Of a DNA stretch of 13,701 nt, positions 1 to 6,171 are shown in pieces. The notes beneath the pieces are model-generated. The model saw only the letters and a program-made list of their open reading frames with translations. It was not told the DNA's origin and ran no database searches. The position numbers and the translations under genes were made by a program. Source of the stretch: an uncultured Eubacteriales bacterium (lineage in GTDB: Bacteria; Bacillota; Clostridia; Oscillospirales; CAG-272); contig CABPZV010000037.1 in the NCBI GenBank assembly GCA_902462015.1, positions 1 through 13,701 on the forward strand, read 5' to 3'. Every line of letters begins with the position of its first letter. Position 1 is the stretch's first letter.

Positions 1-125
1 CCTCTTAAGGAGGTCGCCTCTTAGGCGATGGCCTCTAAGGCGGGTTACATTTTACCATTCAGTGGGAGATACAATCTCCCACTGAATGGTTGGCTACGCC
101 ATTTGACGGGGCAAGTCCCTTATTG
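1..125 (+). repeat. Dispersed structured repeat, copy A (left-truncated by window edge)
   Basis: The right 81 bp (45-125) align over exactly the same length with copies at 8257-8337 and 11097-11177. They contain a perfect 17-bp inverted repeat (54-70 with 74-90) around the 3-nt loop ACA. The left part (1-44) differs from the other copies and holds its own short palindromes, such as CGCCTCTTAGGCG at 15-27. The element ends 6 nt before the GGAGG site of the downstream radC gene. It encodes nothing I can see. The left boundary is unknown because the window starts inside it. Confidence 0.85.
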
Positions 126-146
126 AATCTCGGAGGCGTGATTTAA

Positions 147-1121
147 GTGAAAAAGCATGGTGATAGGCTTGCGGAATTGTGTTTAAAATTGCTTAATGGC
201 GGGATAGAAGACTTTTCGCAGCGGGAGATTTTTGAATTGCTGTTGCTTTTCTCGAATAGAAATGCTGAATTCTCTGATATCGAGTATCTTGTGGGAAAAT
301 ATGATTCCTACGGTGATTTATTATCGGATAGAACAGATGCGATTATAAGTAACGGAAATGAAAATATCGCGCTTGCAGGACTAATAAAACTTATAAACGA
401 AACTGTTGGTCTTCGTATGAAGAACTATAGCAGTGGGGAGCAGGAAGCGTCTGACTTTCGTGAAAAAACTTATCTTTTTTGCAAATCTCATTCGAATGAA
501 AGAATTCAAAAGGTTATACATCGCCTTGTAGTCATGAATTATGATTCAGATTCGGAAGTTTTTAAGGTGGCTTTTCTTGACTCTTATAATCGTGTTTTGT
601 GGATTGATGATATTGCACGCGGCGATTTTGGTGATGTGAATATTGATATTCCTAAGATAATTAAAAAGGCTTTAAATAAAGGTGTTAAAGGTATTTTGAT
701 TGCGCACAATCATCCTGATGGAAATTTGACACCGTCGGTTTCCGATAATCGAGTTACCGATCGTTTAAAAAAGGTTTGTGATGATATGAATATTAAATTT
801 GTTGATCATATTATAGTTCATGGAGGCAGGTATCATTCGATTTTTAGAAAAAAAGATGCATGTAGTTTGCCGGTTCAGGGTTCTCAACTGTGGAAAAAAA
901 TGAATTTGGATTCTCAAAAATCCGGAAAGGGAACAGAATCTACCGGTTTTTATTCGGCGTATAAAATCGCAGGAGCTGATTTGGATGATATTCCGAAAAA
1001 TTTTAATCCTGCTGAAGAGGCTTTTTTACCGTGGTATGATTCAAACGGAGATTTTGATGGATTTGAGGATTACTGCTCTGATGACTTTGGTTCAGAACGG
1101 ATTGATTTTGATGATGATTGA
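147..1121 (+). CDS. radC: RadC-family JAB1/MPN (JAMM) domain protein
   Basis: A 324-aa RadC-like protein. The C-terminal JAMM metal site is intact: HNHP at residues 187-190 (His187, His189), followed by S197 and D200 in the family pattern HNHPxGxxxPSxxD. Residues about 15-95 resemble a diverged helix-hairpin-helix region of RadC. Beyond about residue 235 there is an 85-90 residue extension that ordinary RadC (about 220-230 aa) lacks; its last 35 residues are rich in Asp and Glu and end in DFDDD. The GTG start is chosen because GGAGG lies at 132-136, 10 nt upstream. RadC was named for DNA repair, but its real role is unsettled and relatives are often found on mobile elements. The gene follows repeat copy A and overlaps the convergent symporter gene by 119 bp. 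The family call is sure; function is not. Confidence 0.88.
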   Translation: MKKHGDRLAELCLKLLNGGIEDFSQREIFELLLLFSNRNAEFSDIEYLVGKYDSYGDLLSDRTDAIISNGNENIALAGLIKLINETVGLRMKNYSSGEQEASDFREKTYLFCKSHSNERIQKVIHRLVVMNYDSDSEVFKVAFLDSYNRVLWIDDIARGDFGDVNIDIPKIIKKALNKGVKGILIAHNHPDGNLTPSVSDNRVTDRLKKVCDDMNIKFVDHIIVHGGRYHSIFRKKDACSLPVQGSQLWKKMNLDSQKSGKGTESTGFYSAYKIAGADLDDIPKNFNPAEEAFLPWYDSNGDFDGFEDYCSDDFGSERIDFDDD

Positions 1122-2529
1122 AGACTGTCCTATACTTGTGACAGGAGCCAAAATAAGAGTTTGTTTCTAAAACTATTTCTTTTCGGTTTTTCATTACTGC
1201 TGCAATATTCAGGCATGTCATGATGCCGACAGCAAAGTCTGAAAATGCCCAGATTATGTCTCCTGACAGAATTCCTCCGAATGAAGCCGCAATACAATAT
1301 AATATGATATATATATTACGGAGCATACCGAAGCCGATTGGTGTGCTCTTTTTCTTTTTTATGATACGGCTTATGTACCATACTCCTTCTAATCCATAGT
1401 GTGACCAGCATACTAACGTTGCAAGTGCAAATATTGCCGTTGACAGCGAGATAAACATTCCTGCTGAATCTCCGAGGTATAGAGAATACGCTTTAACTGC
1501 AAGAAGCATTCCGCTTGTGTCTCCGATGCATGACTGGCCTACTGAATCGAAGGCAAAGATAACTACAAAAGCGGTCATACTGCACAGCAGAATAGTATCG
1601 GTAAATACTTCAAATATGCCCCAGCATCCTTGCGCTGCCGGGTGTTTTGTGTCTGCTTCGGCGTGTGCTATGGGTGCAGTACCGCAGCCCGCCTCATTTG
1701 AAAATAGTCCGCGTGTTATTCCGTATCTCATGCTTCTGCACAATATAAAGCCTCCGATTCCACCAACCGATGCTTCCGGTGTGAATGCGTCAGCCAAAAT
1801 TCGGTGCATAGCTTCCGGTATGCGTGAGCTGTTAATTATGATTATGTACAATGATGCCGCAATGTAAAGGGCAGATAAGACAGGAATTATTTTTACGGTA
1901 AAATCGGATATATTATGTACTCCGCCTCCGATGATTATTGCACAAAGCAGCGCTAATACACATCCTACAATGAACGGAGAAACGCCAAAAGTACCGTTGA
2001 TTGCATCCGAGGCTGCTTTGATTTGTATTATGTTTCCGAGAAAAAATGAACTGGCTATACAAAGTACGGCAAAAACTGCAGAAAGCACGCTATTCTTTAT
2101 ATAGTACATTGCTCCGCCATGAAATTTTTCTTCGCCTTTATCGTCCGGCAGCTTAACACGTCTTTTAACAGCAAGCACTATTTCGGCGTATTTTAACATC
2201 ATAGCCGCGAGGGCGCTGCACCACATCCAGAAAATAGCTCCGAATCCGCCTGCCATAATTGCAGCAGAGACTCCGATTATGTTACCGACACCGAGTGTTC
2301 CTGCAAGTGCCAAGGTTACCGCTTTGAAAGGCGAAATGCTGTCTTTATCAGCCTTATTCTTTTTTTCTTTTTTTGGAAAAAAAACTCTAAGGAATTTAGC
2401 CGGATGTGTAAGACAGAAAAAACGAAGCGCAAATGCAAAATAAATACCAGCGCCGAAAATAAGTATTGGAAGCAGCGGTGAAAAAATATATTTGTTTGTC
2501 CATTCTAAAGCATGTAAAATACTGGACAT
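1003..2529 (-). CDS. AGCS-family sodium:alanine/glycine symporter
   Basis: A 508-aa polytopic membrane protein of the alanine or glycine:cation symporter (AGCS) family, which imports small neutral amino acids with Na+. The family signature is clear at residues 74-118: ALAGTLGVGNIIGVSAA, then GGFGAIFWMW and KYAEIVLA. Hydrophobic segments continue to about residue 450. The ATG start is supported by AGGAGG about 10 nt upstream. The conserved protein appears to end near KNRKEIVLETNSYF. The remaining residues, including 470-508, are polar and rich in His, Asn, Gln and Ser, and are read antisense to the 3' end of radC. This tail looks like read-through into the neighbour after loss of an original stop, rather than part of the transporter fold. 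No terminator is visible after the gene. Exact substrate cannot be told from sequence. Confidence 0.9.
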   Translation of the reverse strand: MSSILHALEWTNKYIFSPLLPILIFGAGIYFAFALRFFCLTHPAKFLRVFFPKKEKKNKADKDSISPFKAVTLALAGTLGVGNIIGVSAAIMAGGFGAIFWMWCSALAAMMLKYAEIVLAVKRRVKLPDDKGEEKFHGGAMYYIKNSVLSAVFAVLCIASSFFLGNIIQIKAASDAINGTFGVSPFIVGCVLALLCAIIIGGGVHNISDFTVKIIPVLSALYIAASLYIIIINSSRIPEAMHRILADAFTPEASVGGIGGFILCRSMRYGITRGLFSNEAGCGTAPIAHAEADTKHPAAQGCWGIFEVFTDTILLCSMTAFVVIFAFDSVGQSCIGDTSGMLLAVKAYSLYLGDSAGMFISLSTAIFALATLVCWSHYGLEGVWYISRIIKKKKSTPIGFGMLRNIYIILYCIAASFGGILSGDIIWAFSDFAVGIMTCLNIAAVMKNRKEIVLETNSYFGSCHKYRTVFNHHQNQSVLNQSHQSSNPQIHQNLRLNHTTVKKPLQQD

Positions 2530-2597
2530 AGATTTTAACCTCCTGAAAATAATTGTTTTTGGATAGTAAAATGTCCCACTTCGTCAGGGCCTCATGG

Positions 2598-2682
2598 GTA
2601 AGATGACGCTGTTTAGCTGGCTGTCAGTAAGATGGAGCTGATAAGACGACGCTGATAAGACGACGGCTGATAAGATGTTAAG
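2598..2682. repeat. Short tandem repeat upstream of the symporter gene
   Basis: Degenerate units of about 14 bp built on ATAAGACGACGCTG: GTAAGATGACGCTG (2598-2611), a diverged stretch (2612-2640), ATAAGACGACGCTG (2641-2654), ATAAGACGACGGCTG (2655-2669) and ATAAGATG (2670-2677). It lies in the 183-bp gap between the rubrerythrin terminator and the symporter start, so it is in the symporter's promoter or leader region. No convincing sigma-A promoter was found in that gap. Confidence 0.6.
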
Positions 2683-2712
2683 CTCTCTAAGGTTTAAGGT
2701 TTATTAAAAAAT

Positions 2713-2746
2713 AAAAAGAACATGGTATTTATACCCTGTTCTTTTT
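2713..2746 (-). terminator. Intrinsic terminator of the rubrerythrin gene
   Basis: An inverted repeat with arms 2713-2722 (AAAAAGAACA) and 2737-2746, perfectly complementary over 10 bp. An inner GGTAT/ATACC stem follows after one mismatch, with a 2-nt loop. On the minus strand it is followed by ATTTTTTAATAA. It sits 24 bp after the rubrerythrin stop. The near-symmetry could let it also work on the plus strand. Confidence 0.75.
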
Positions 2747-2770
2747 ACTTCTTTTTCTTGATAAATGTTT

Positions 2771-3316
2771 TTATTTATATTCTTTAAAATAGCTTTGAGG
2801 ATGTGAGCATAACGGACAGATTTTGGGGGGCTCTGCGCCCGTATGAATATATCCGCAATTCAGACATATCCACTTTGTTTCTGCGCCGTTTCCTTTAAAC
2901 ATTTCTCCGTTATCAAGCTTTTCAATATAGCTGCGATAAATTTTTTCATGCTGCATTTCGACAACTGCGACACGTTCGAACATATCTGCTATTGACGGAA
3001 ACCCTTCTTTTCGTGCTGTTTCTGCAAATCCTTTGTACATTTCAGCCCATTCGTAATTTTCGCCTCCGGCCGCAGCTTCTAAGTTTTGACGGGTTGAGCC
3101 TTTTCCGCCGAGAAATCTGAACCAAACCTCGGCATGAGCTTTTTCATTTTCGGAAATTTCCTTGAAAACATTTCTGATTTCTTCGAATCCGTCCTGACTT
3201 GCTTTTTTTGCGTAAACTCCGTACTTGAAGTACGCCTGACTTTCTCCTCCGAGGGCAAAGTACAAATTCTTTTCGGTTTCAGTTCCCTTAATTCCTTCAA
3301 TTATAAAATCTGGCAT
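2771..3316 (-). CDS. rbr: Rubrerythrin
   Basis: A 181-aa diiron/rubredoxin peroxidase of anaerobes that reduces hydrogen peroxide using electrons from NAD(P)H via rubredoxin-type carriers. The ferritin-like four-helix domain spans about residues 8-135. It carries the carboxylate and histidine ligands: E25 in GESQAYF, the ExxH motif E58-H61, E89/E92 in the third helix, and E120-H123 (EMQH). A rubredoxin-like FeS4 domain follows with C151-x2-C154 and C167-x2-C170. Length fits the family (about 180-195 aa). The start has AAAGGA 11 nt upstream. The gene appears monocistronic, with queT 238 bp upstream on the same strand and its own terminator. Such genes are often peroxide-induced (PerR), but I see no convincing PerR box here. 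Cytoplasmic. Confidence 0.95.
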   Translation of the reverse strand: MPDFIIEGIKGTETEKNLYFALGGESQAYFKYGVYAKKASQDGFEEIRNVFKEISENEKAHAEVWFRFLGGKGSTRQNLEAAAGGENYEWAEMYKGFAETARKEGFPSIADMFERVAVVEMQHEKIYRSYIEKLDNGEMFKGNGAETKWICLNCGYIHTGAEPPKICPLCSHPQSYFKEYK

Positions 3317-3531
3317 ATTAACAGCATTCCTTTCATTTGTATTTCCAGCTTTAGTATATGCCGGAAAAAACTTAATTATACGGTTAATATTTTCAATTTT
3401 ATCTGTAAAGTATTTATCTTTTTAAATTTGCACGTTTTTTTGAGGTATATCAGATAATTTTGAATTTCTCATTCACAAGATCCGTGAAGGGGCTTTTTTG
3501 TTCTCTATTGAATATTACTTAAAGCTAAAAT

Positions 3532-3561
3532 TATATAATTACCGGGGAGGATAATTATATA
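3532..3561. repeat. AT-only inverted repeat at the queT stop codon
   Basis: TATATAATTA (3532-3541) and TAATTATATA (3552-3561) are perfect 10-bp complements around a GC-rich 10-nt spacer. The right arm overlaps the queT stop. The stem has no G:C pairs and only ATTTT follows on the minus strand, so it is at best a weak terminator or an mRNA 3'-end hairpin for queT. Confidence 0.45.
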
Positions 3562-4055
3562 TCGCTTCCGGGAAAAAGTTTATTCAGCTTGCGAGCTCTT
3601 AATGCTCTGCGCAGTATGTATCCTAATATTCCGGCGGAAATGAATTCACCGGCAAAAACTGTTATAACTATAAACCAATATGCATCATCTGCATGATATG
3701 CATATTTTAATATTATCGGTATAATTACCGTATTGGACAGAATGGGAGATAGGAGCGAAGGAATTGTATGTCTGCGAAGCAGACGTGTAAAGATTGCACC
3801 GATTAACGTAGCTATAGAGCCAAAAATAATGTCTATTATAATGCTGCCGGTAAATAAATTTGATAACAGGCATCCAATGGCCAGTCCTGGTATTGCGGCC
3901 GGTGTAAATATCGGGAGTATGCAAAGCGCTTCCGAAAGACGCAGCTGAATGACTCCTGATGAAAGATTAAACAGTGCGGAAATATAAGTAAGGACTATAT
4001 ATAGTACGGCGATAAGCGCGCCTTCGCATATGTAACGTGTGTTGTTATTTTTCAA
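3555..4055 (-). CDS. queT: QueT-family queuosine-precursor ECF transporter S component
   Basis: A 166-aa integral membrane protein. QueT is the substrate-binding S component of an energy-coupling-factor transporter and is predicted to import a queuosine (tRNA modification) precursor. The family block is clear: IQLRLSEALCILPIFTPAAI followed by PGLAIGCLLSNLFTG. About five to six hydrophobic helices are visible, and a basic tail (RRALRARKLNK) ends the protein. The frame stays open to a GTG at 4079, but the TTG at 4055 is preferred: GAAAGGA lies 9 nt before it, while nothing like a ribosome site precedes the GTG. No ECF T or A component genes and no queuosine biosynthesis genes are present in the window; shared ECF modules encoded elsewhere would be usual. 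No preQ1 aptamer was recognised upstream. Confidence 0.88.
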   Translation of the reverse strand: MKNNNTRYICEGALIAVLYIVLTYISALFNLSSGVIQLRLSEALCILPIFTPAAIPGLAIGCLLSNLFTGSIIIDIIFGSIATLIGAIFTRLLRRHTIPSLLSPILSNTVIIPIILKYAYHADDAYWFIVITVFAGEFISAGILGYILRRALRARKLNKLFPGSDI

Positions 4056-4117
4056 ACTTATTATTCCTTTCTTTTTCACGTATTGTAATTATTTTGACAT
4101 TATATATTAAAATAATA

Positions 4118-4178
4118 AAAGGCAGTGCATAGCTATACCGTAAGATACATTTTACGGTAAAAGCGCTGCACCGCCTTT
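4118..4178 (-). terminator. Large two-tier terminator hairpin after the aldolase gene
   Basis: The outer stem is 4118-4129 with 4167-4178 (12 positions, one mismatch). The inner stem is 4136-4143 (TACCGTAA) with 4152-4159, perfect over 8 bp with an 8-nt loop. On the minus strand it is followed by a T-rich run (TTTTATTATTTT) and begins 24 bp after the aldolase stop. It separates this transcript from queT, whose start is 63 bp further on. A plus-strand role is unlikely. Confidence 0.75.
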
Positions 4179-4201
4179 ACTTATATTATTCTTTACTAAA
4201 T

Positions 4202-4900
4202 TTATCTGTTGCTTCCGGAGAGGAGCTCTCTGACGGAACTGCATTCTTCGCCGTAAACTCTTGCCCAGTCACTATTAAACTGCTCCAGGGCGACCTTTGT
4301 CATAGGATGGTTGATAAGAGCAGGAAAGAGTTCAGGAGCAATGGTAGCCGTCTGACATCCGGCAAGCATTGCGCGATGAACCTGTTCAGCATTTTTAAAG
4401 CTTGCCGCAAGGACGACACTTTTAATGCCGGTTAATTTGAAAAGATTAATCGTTTCCTCTACAACTCTTACCCCATCACTTGTAATACTGTCGAGACGGT
4501 TTACATAAGGAGCTACATAATCGGCACCTGAAGTCGCTGCAAGCAGAGCCTGCTGGGGTGTAAACACCGCTGTTGCGGTTACAACGTAACCATTTTCTTT
4601 AAGAAGCGACATGGCATGAAGTCCTGACGCAGTGCACGGTATCTTAATTGAAATATTTTCCCCGATGGTTTCTTTTACTGCTTCGGCATCCGCAAGAACA
4701 TCTTCGGGTCTGTCAGCAAGAGTCTGAACAAAAATCTTGCGGTCGTCTCCTATAATTGTGCGGATTTTCTTGAGAAGAGGCGCAAGCTCTGTATTTGCTT
4801 TATTTATAATAGAAGGGTTGGTTGTAACTCCTGCTATCGGGAAATCTCTTACAAGCTTTTCAATTGCAATTGTATTTGCACTATCGATATAGTACTCCAT
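4202..4900 (-). CDS. fsa: Fructose-6-phosphate aldolase (FSA)/small transaldolase family protein
   Basis: A 232-aa class I aldolase of the small transaldolase family (E. coli FsaA is 220 aa). FSA cleaves fructose 6-phosphate to dihydroxyacetone and glyceraldehyde 3-phosphate; related enzymes are true transaldolases of the pentose phosphate pathway. The N-terminal AGVTTNPSII motif is present. The Schiff-base lysine is K86 in SIKIPCT. Residues that in FsaA distinguish aldolase from transaldolase chemistry are of the FsaA type: Q59 (KIFVQT), T110 (TATAVF) and Y132 (YVAPYVNR). Homologues in Firmicutes are usually labelled transaldolase, so the name should stay open. ATG start with AAAGGA 14 nt upstream, a long spacing also seen for the PHP-domain gene in this window. 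Expressed alone from the promoter at 5180-5208 and ended by the hairpin at 4118-4178. Cytoplasmic. Confidence 0.88.
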   Translation of the reverse strand: MEYYIDSANTIAIEKLVRDFPIAGVTTNPSIINKANTELAPLLKKIRTIIGDDRKIFVQTLADRPEDVLADAEAVKETIGENISIKIPCTASGLHAMSLLKENGYVVTATAVFTPQQALLAATSGADYVAPYVNRLDSITSDGVRVVEETINLFKLTGIKSVVLAASFKNAEQVHRAMLAGCQTATIAPELFPALINHPMTKVALEQFNSDWARVYGEECSSVRELLSGSNR

Positions 4901-5173
4901 GAATTCTTTAACATTCCTTTCATTTCACCGTAAGCCGTTCCAAAATGTAAATAAAAGCAATAATCCAGCTTATTAAGTATCTGCAGATAATGTACCGCTA
5001 TTGCGCTGCCGGTGGTCGTTGGATCTTTCTCTTCAGATACTTCGGCATTTGCTTATTATTTTGTTAGCAGTGCAATCCGTTGTAGAAACTCTTTATGGCG
5101 AATTTTCAACTTTTATTAAACTTTTTCGGATAAGTCAGGTTGAAATTTCAAATCTATTTTATAATATATAACA
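4901..5173 (-). promoter_or_regulatory. Long 5' leader of the aldolase gene
   Basis: About 270 nt between the predicted transcription start (near 5173) and the aldolase ATG. It contains a perfect 9-bp stem, CAGATACTT (5034-5042) with AAGTATCTG (4975-4983), enclosing a GC-richer 50-nt segment. Nearer the 5' end are near-complementary arms, GTTGAAAATTC (5099-5109) with GAAATTTCAAC. I recognise no known riboswitch or T-box consensus, and no transcription terminator stands before the start codon. The only small reading frame seen (16 codons) has no ribosome site. It could be a regulatory leader or simply an untranslated region. Confidence 0.4.
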
Positions 5174-5179
5174 TTTACA

Positions 5180-5208
5180 ATAATAGCACACTTTAAAATA
5201 AAAGTCAA
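5180..5208 (-). promoter_or_regulatory. Sigma-A promoter for the aldolase gene
   Basis: On the minus strand TTGACT (-35, 5203-5208) and TATTAT (-10, 5180-5185) are separated by exactly 17 bp, with TGC just before the -10 (extended -10). Predicted transcription start is near 5173. Confidence 0.75.
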
Positions 5209-5516
5209 TATGTACGTTGAATATCTGTGAAATTCAAACAAAAAAAATTATGATTTGTTGCCATATAGGTGAATAAATCTAAAAACAGAAGTTTTTTTGT
5301 TTATGGTTTAAACTACTTATGACATGGTCTTGGCCTTATTGAATGCAATAGAAAAAGAGCCGCCACTGCTGATAAAATGTTGCGTTAAGTCTTTCTGAAC
5401 TATTTTTATCTTATAAAATAATCCGCTGTAACTGTCAGATATTTGTTTGGCAGCAACATTTATTGAATTGTGTAAGCTCTTGGTTCCTATATTAATTTTT
5501 CTATATACAGAACAAA
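5209..5516. other. Non-coding stretch after khpA
   Basis: About 308 bp between the khpA stop and the aldolase promoter with no credible reading frame. A perfect 9-bp pair, AAATGTTGC (5375-5383) with GCAACATTT (5453-5461), encloses a second AT-rich hairpin (5401-5420). On the minus strand these are followed by a GC-rich bit and a run of five T (5352-5356). This may be the 3' untranslated end of the ylxM-khpA operon with a weak terminator. rimM, trmD and rplS, often next in this cluster, are not here. Confidence 0.4.
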
Positions 5517-5756
5517 TTATCTTATATCTACAGATACTCTTTTGCCTTCTGTACTTGCGGCCGCCTTCATAACCATACGAATAGCTTTGGCTATGCGGCC
5601 GTGTCTTCCGATTACCTTTCCGACATCGTTTTCGGAGACCTTCAATTCAAAACATACTGTGTCATTGTCATCAGTTGTTTCGGTAACTGTAACACCGTCG
5701 GGATCATCAACTATAGAGCGTGAAATATCCGTCAGTAACTTATTAAGATCTGCCAT
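5517..5756 (-). CDS. khpA: KhpA, KH-domain RNA-binding protein
   Basis: A 79-aa single type II KH-domain protein. The RNA-binding GxxG loop is GRHG at residues 50-53 in VGKVIGRHGRIAKAIR, the hallmark of KhpA (formerly YlqC). In Firmicutes KhpA pairs with KhpB/Jag and binds many transcripts, with effects on cell division and elongation. Length is typical. The start is ATG with AAAGGA 12 nt upstream. It is the last gene of the ylxM-ffh-rpsP-khpA run, 132 bp after rpsP; that gap is larger than the others in the operon, but no promoter or terminator stands out in it. Its place directly after rpsP is the usual Firmicute order and supports the call. Cytoplasmic. Confidence 0.93.
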   Translation of the reverse strand: MADLNKLLTDISRSIVDDPDGVTVTETTDDNDTVCFELKVSENDVGKVIGRHGRIAKAIRMVMKAAASTEGKRVSVDIR

Positions 5757-5888
5757 GTTAGTAAGGTTTCCTTTCTTTCAGCTTTGCGAGGCCGAAAAAA
5801 TGTAAATGATTTATTTTCAACCTTGACTTATAAACCAAAAATATTTATTTTGAAAAATTATCTGCATGTATTGAGAATACTATTTAGT

Positions 5889-6131
5889 TCAGTCAATTAT
5901 ACCGTTTTTCTTAAGGATAGCTCGTACCGTATCAGTGGGCTGAGCACCATTTGCTATCCATGCTTTAGCCTTTTCGCCGTTGATTTTTACATCAGCCGGA
6001 TCGGTAAGCGGATTGTAATAACCAATTTCCTCAATGAAACGGCCGTCGCGGGGACTTCTGGAGTCTGCAACTATAATTCTGTAAAAAGCATTCTTTTTTG
6101 AACCCATTCTTCTGAGTCTGATTTTAACCAT
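5889..6131 (-). CDS. rpsP: 30S ribosomal protein S16
   Basis: An 80-aa protein matching S16 over its whole length: VKIRLRRMGSKKNAFYRIIV, then ADSRSPRDGRFIEEIGYYNP, and a C-terminal half ending in RAILKKNGIID. S16 binds the 16S rRNA 5' domain and is needed for assembly of the small subunit. Start ATG with GGAGGA 8 nt upstream, a strong site in keeping with high expression. It lies 40 bp after ffh and is presumably co-transcribed with it. Length and motifs are normal. Confidence 0.97.
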   Translation of the reverse strand: MVKIRLRRMGSKKNAFYRIIVADSRSPRDGRFIEEIGYYNPLTDPADVKINGEKAKAWIANGAQPTDTVRAILKKNGIID

Positions 6132-6171
6132 TTTTTATTTCCTCCAAATTTTATATGATATAATTTATTTA

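Noticed and set aside
3317..3554. PerR box or promoter upstream of rubrerythrin
   Set aside because: TATAAT occurs, but its nearest -35-like hexamers are 10 or 23 bp away, and no TTATAAT-N-ATTATAA-like palindrome is present.
4056..4079. GTG start giving QueT eight more residues
   Set aside because: No ribosome site precedes the GTG, whereas GAAAGGA, which lies inside that extension, is well placed for the TTG at 4055.
4056..4117. A preQ1 riboswitch ahead of queT
   Set aside because: The short AT-rich leader has no CTA-rich aptamer core or pseudoknot partner that I can recognise.
4990..5060. 16-codon reading frame in the aldolase leader
   Set aside because: It starts at an ATG without a Shine-Dalgarno site, and its codons overlap the structured segment; no sign of coding.
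5326..5350. Fragment of the dispersed repeat (TGGCCTTATTGAAT-like)
   Set aside because: Only about 10 bases (CTTATTGAAT) match the repeat's end and the order of the flanking bases differs; probably chance.
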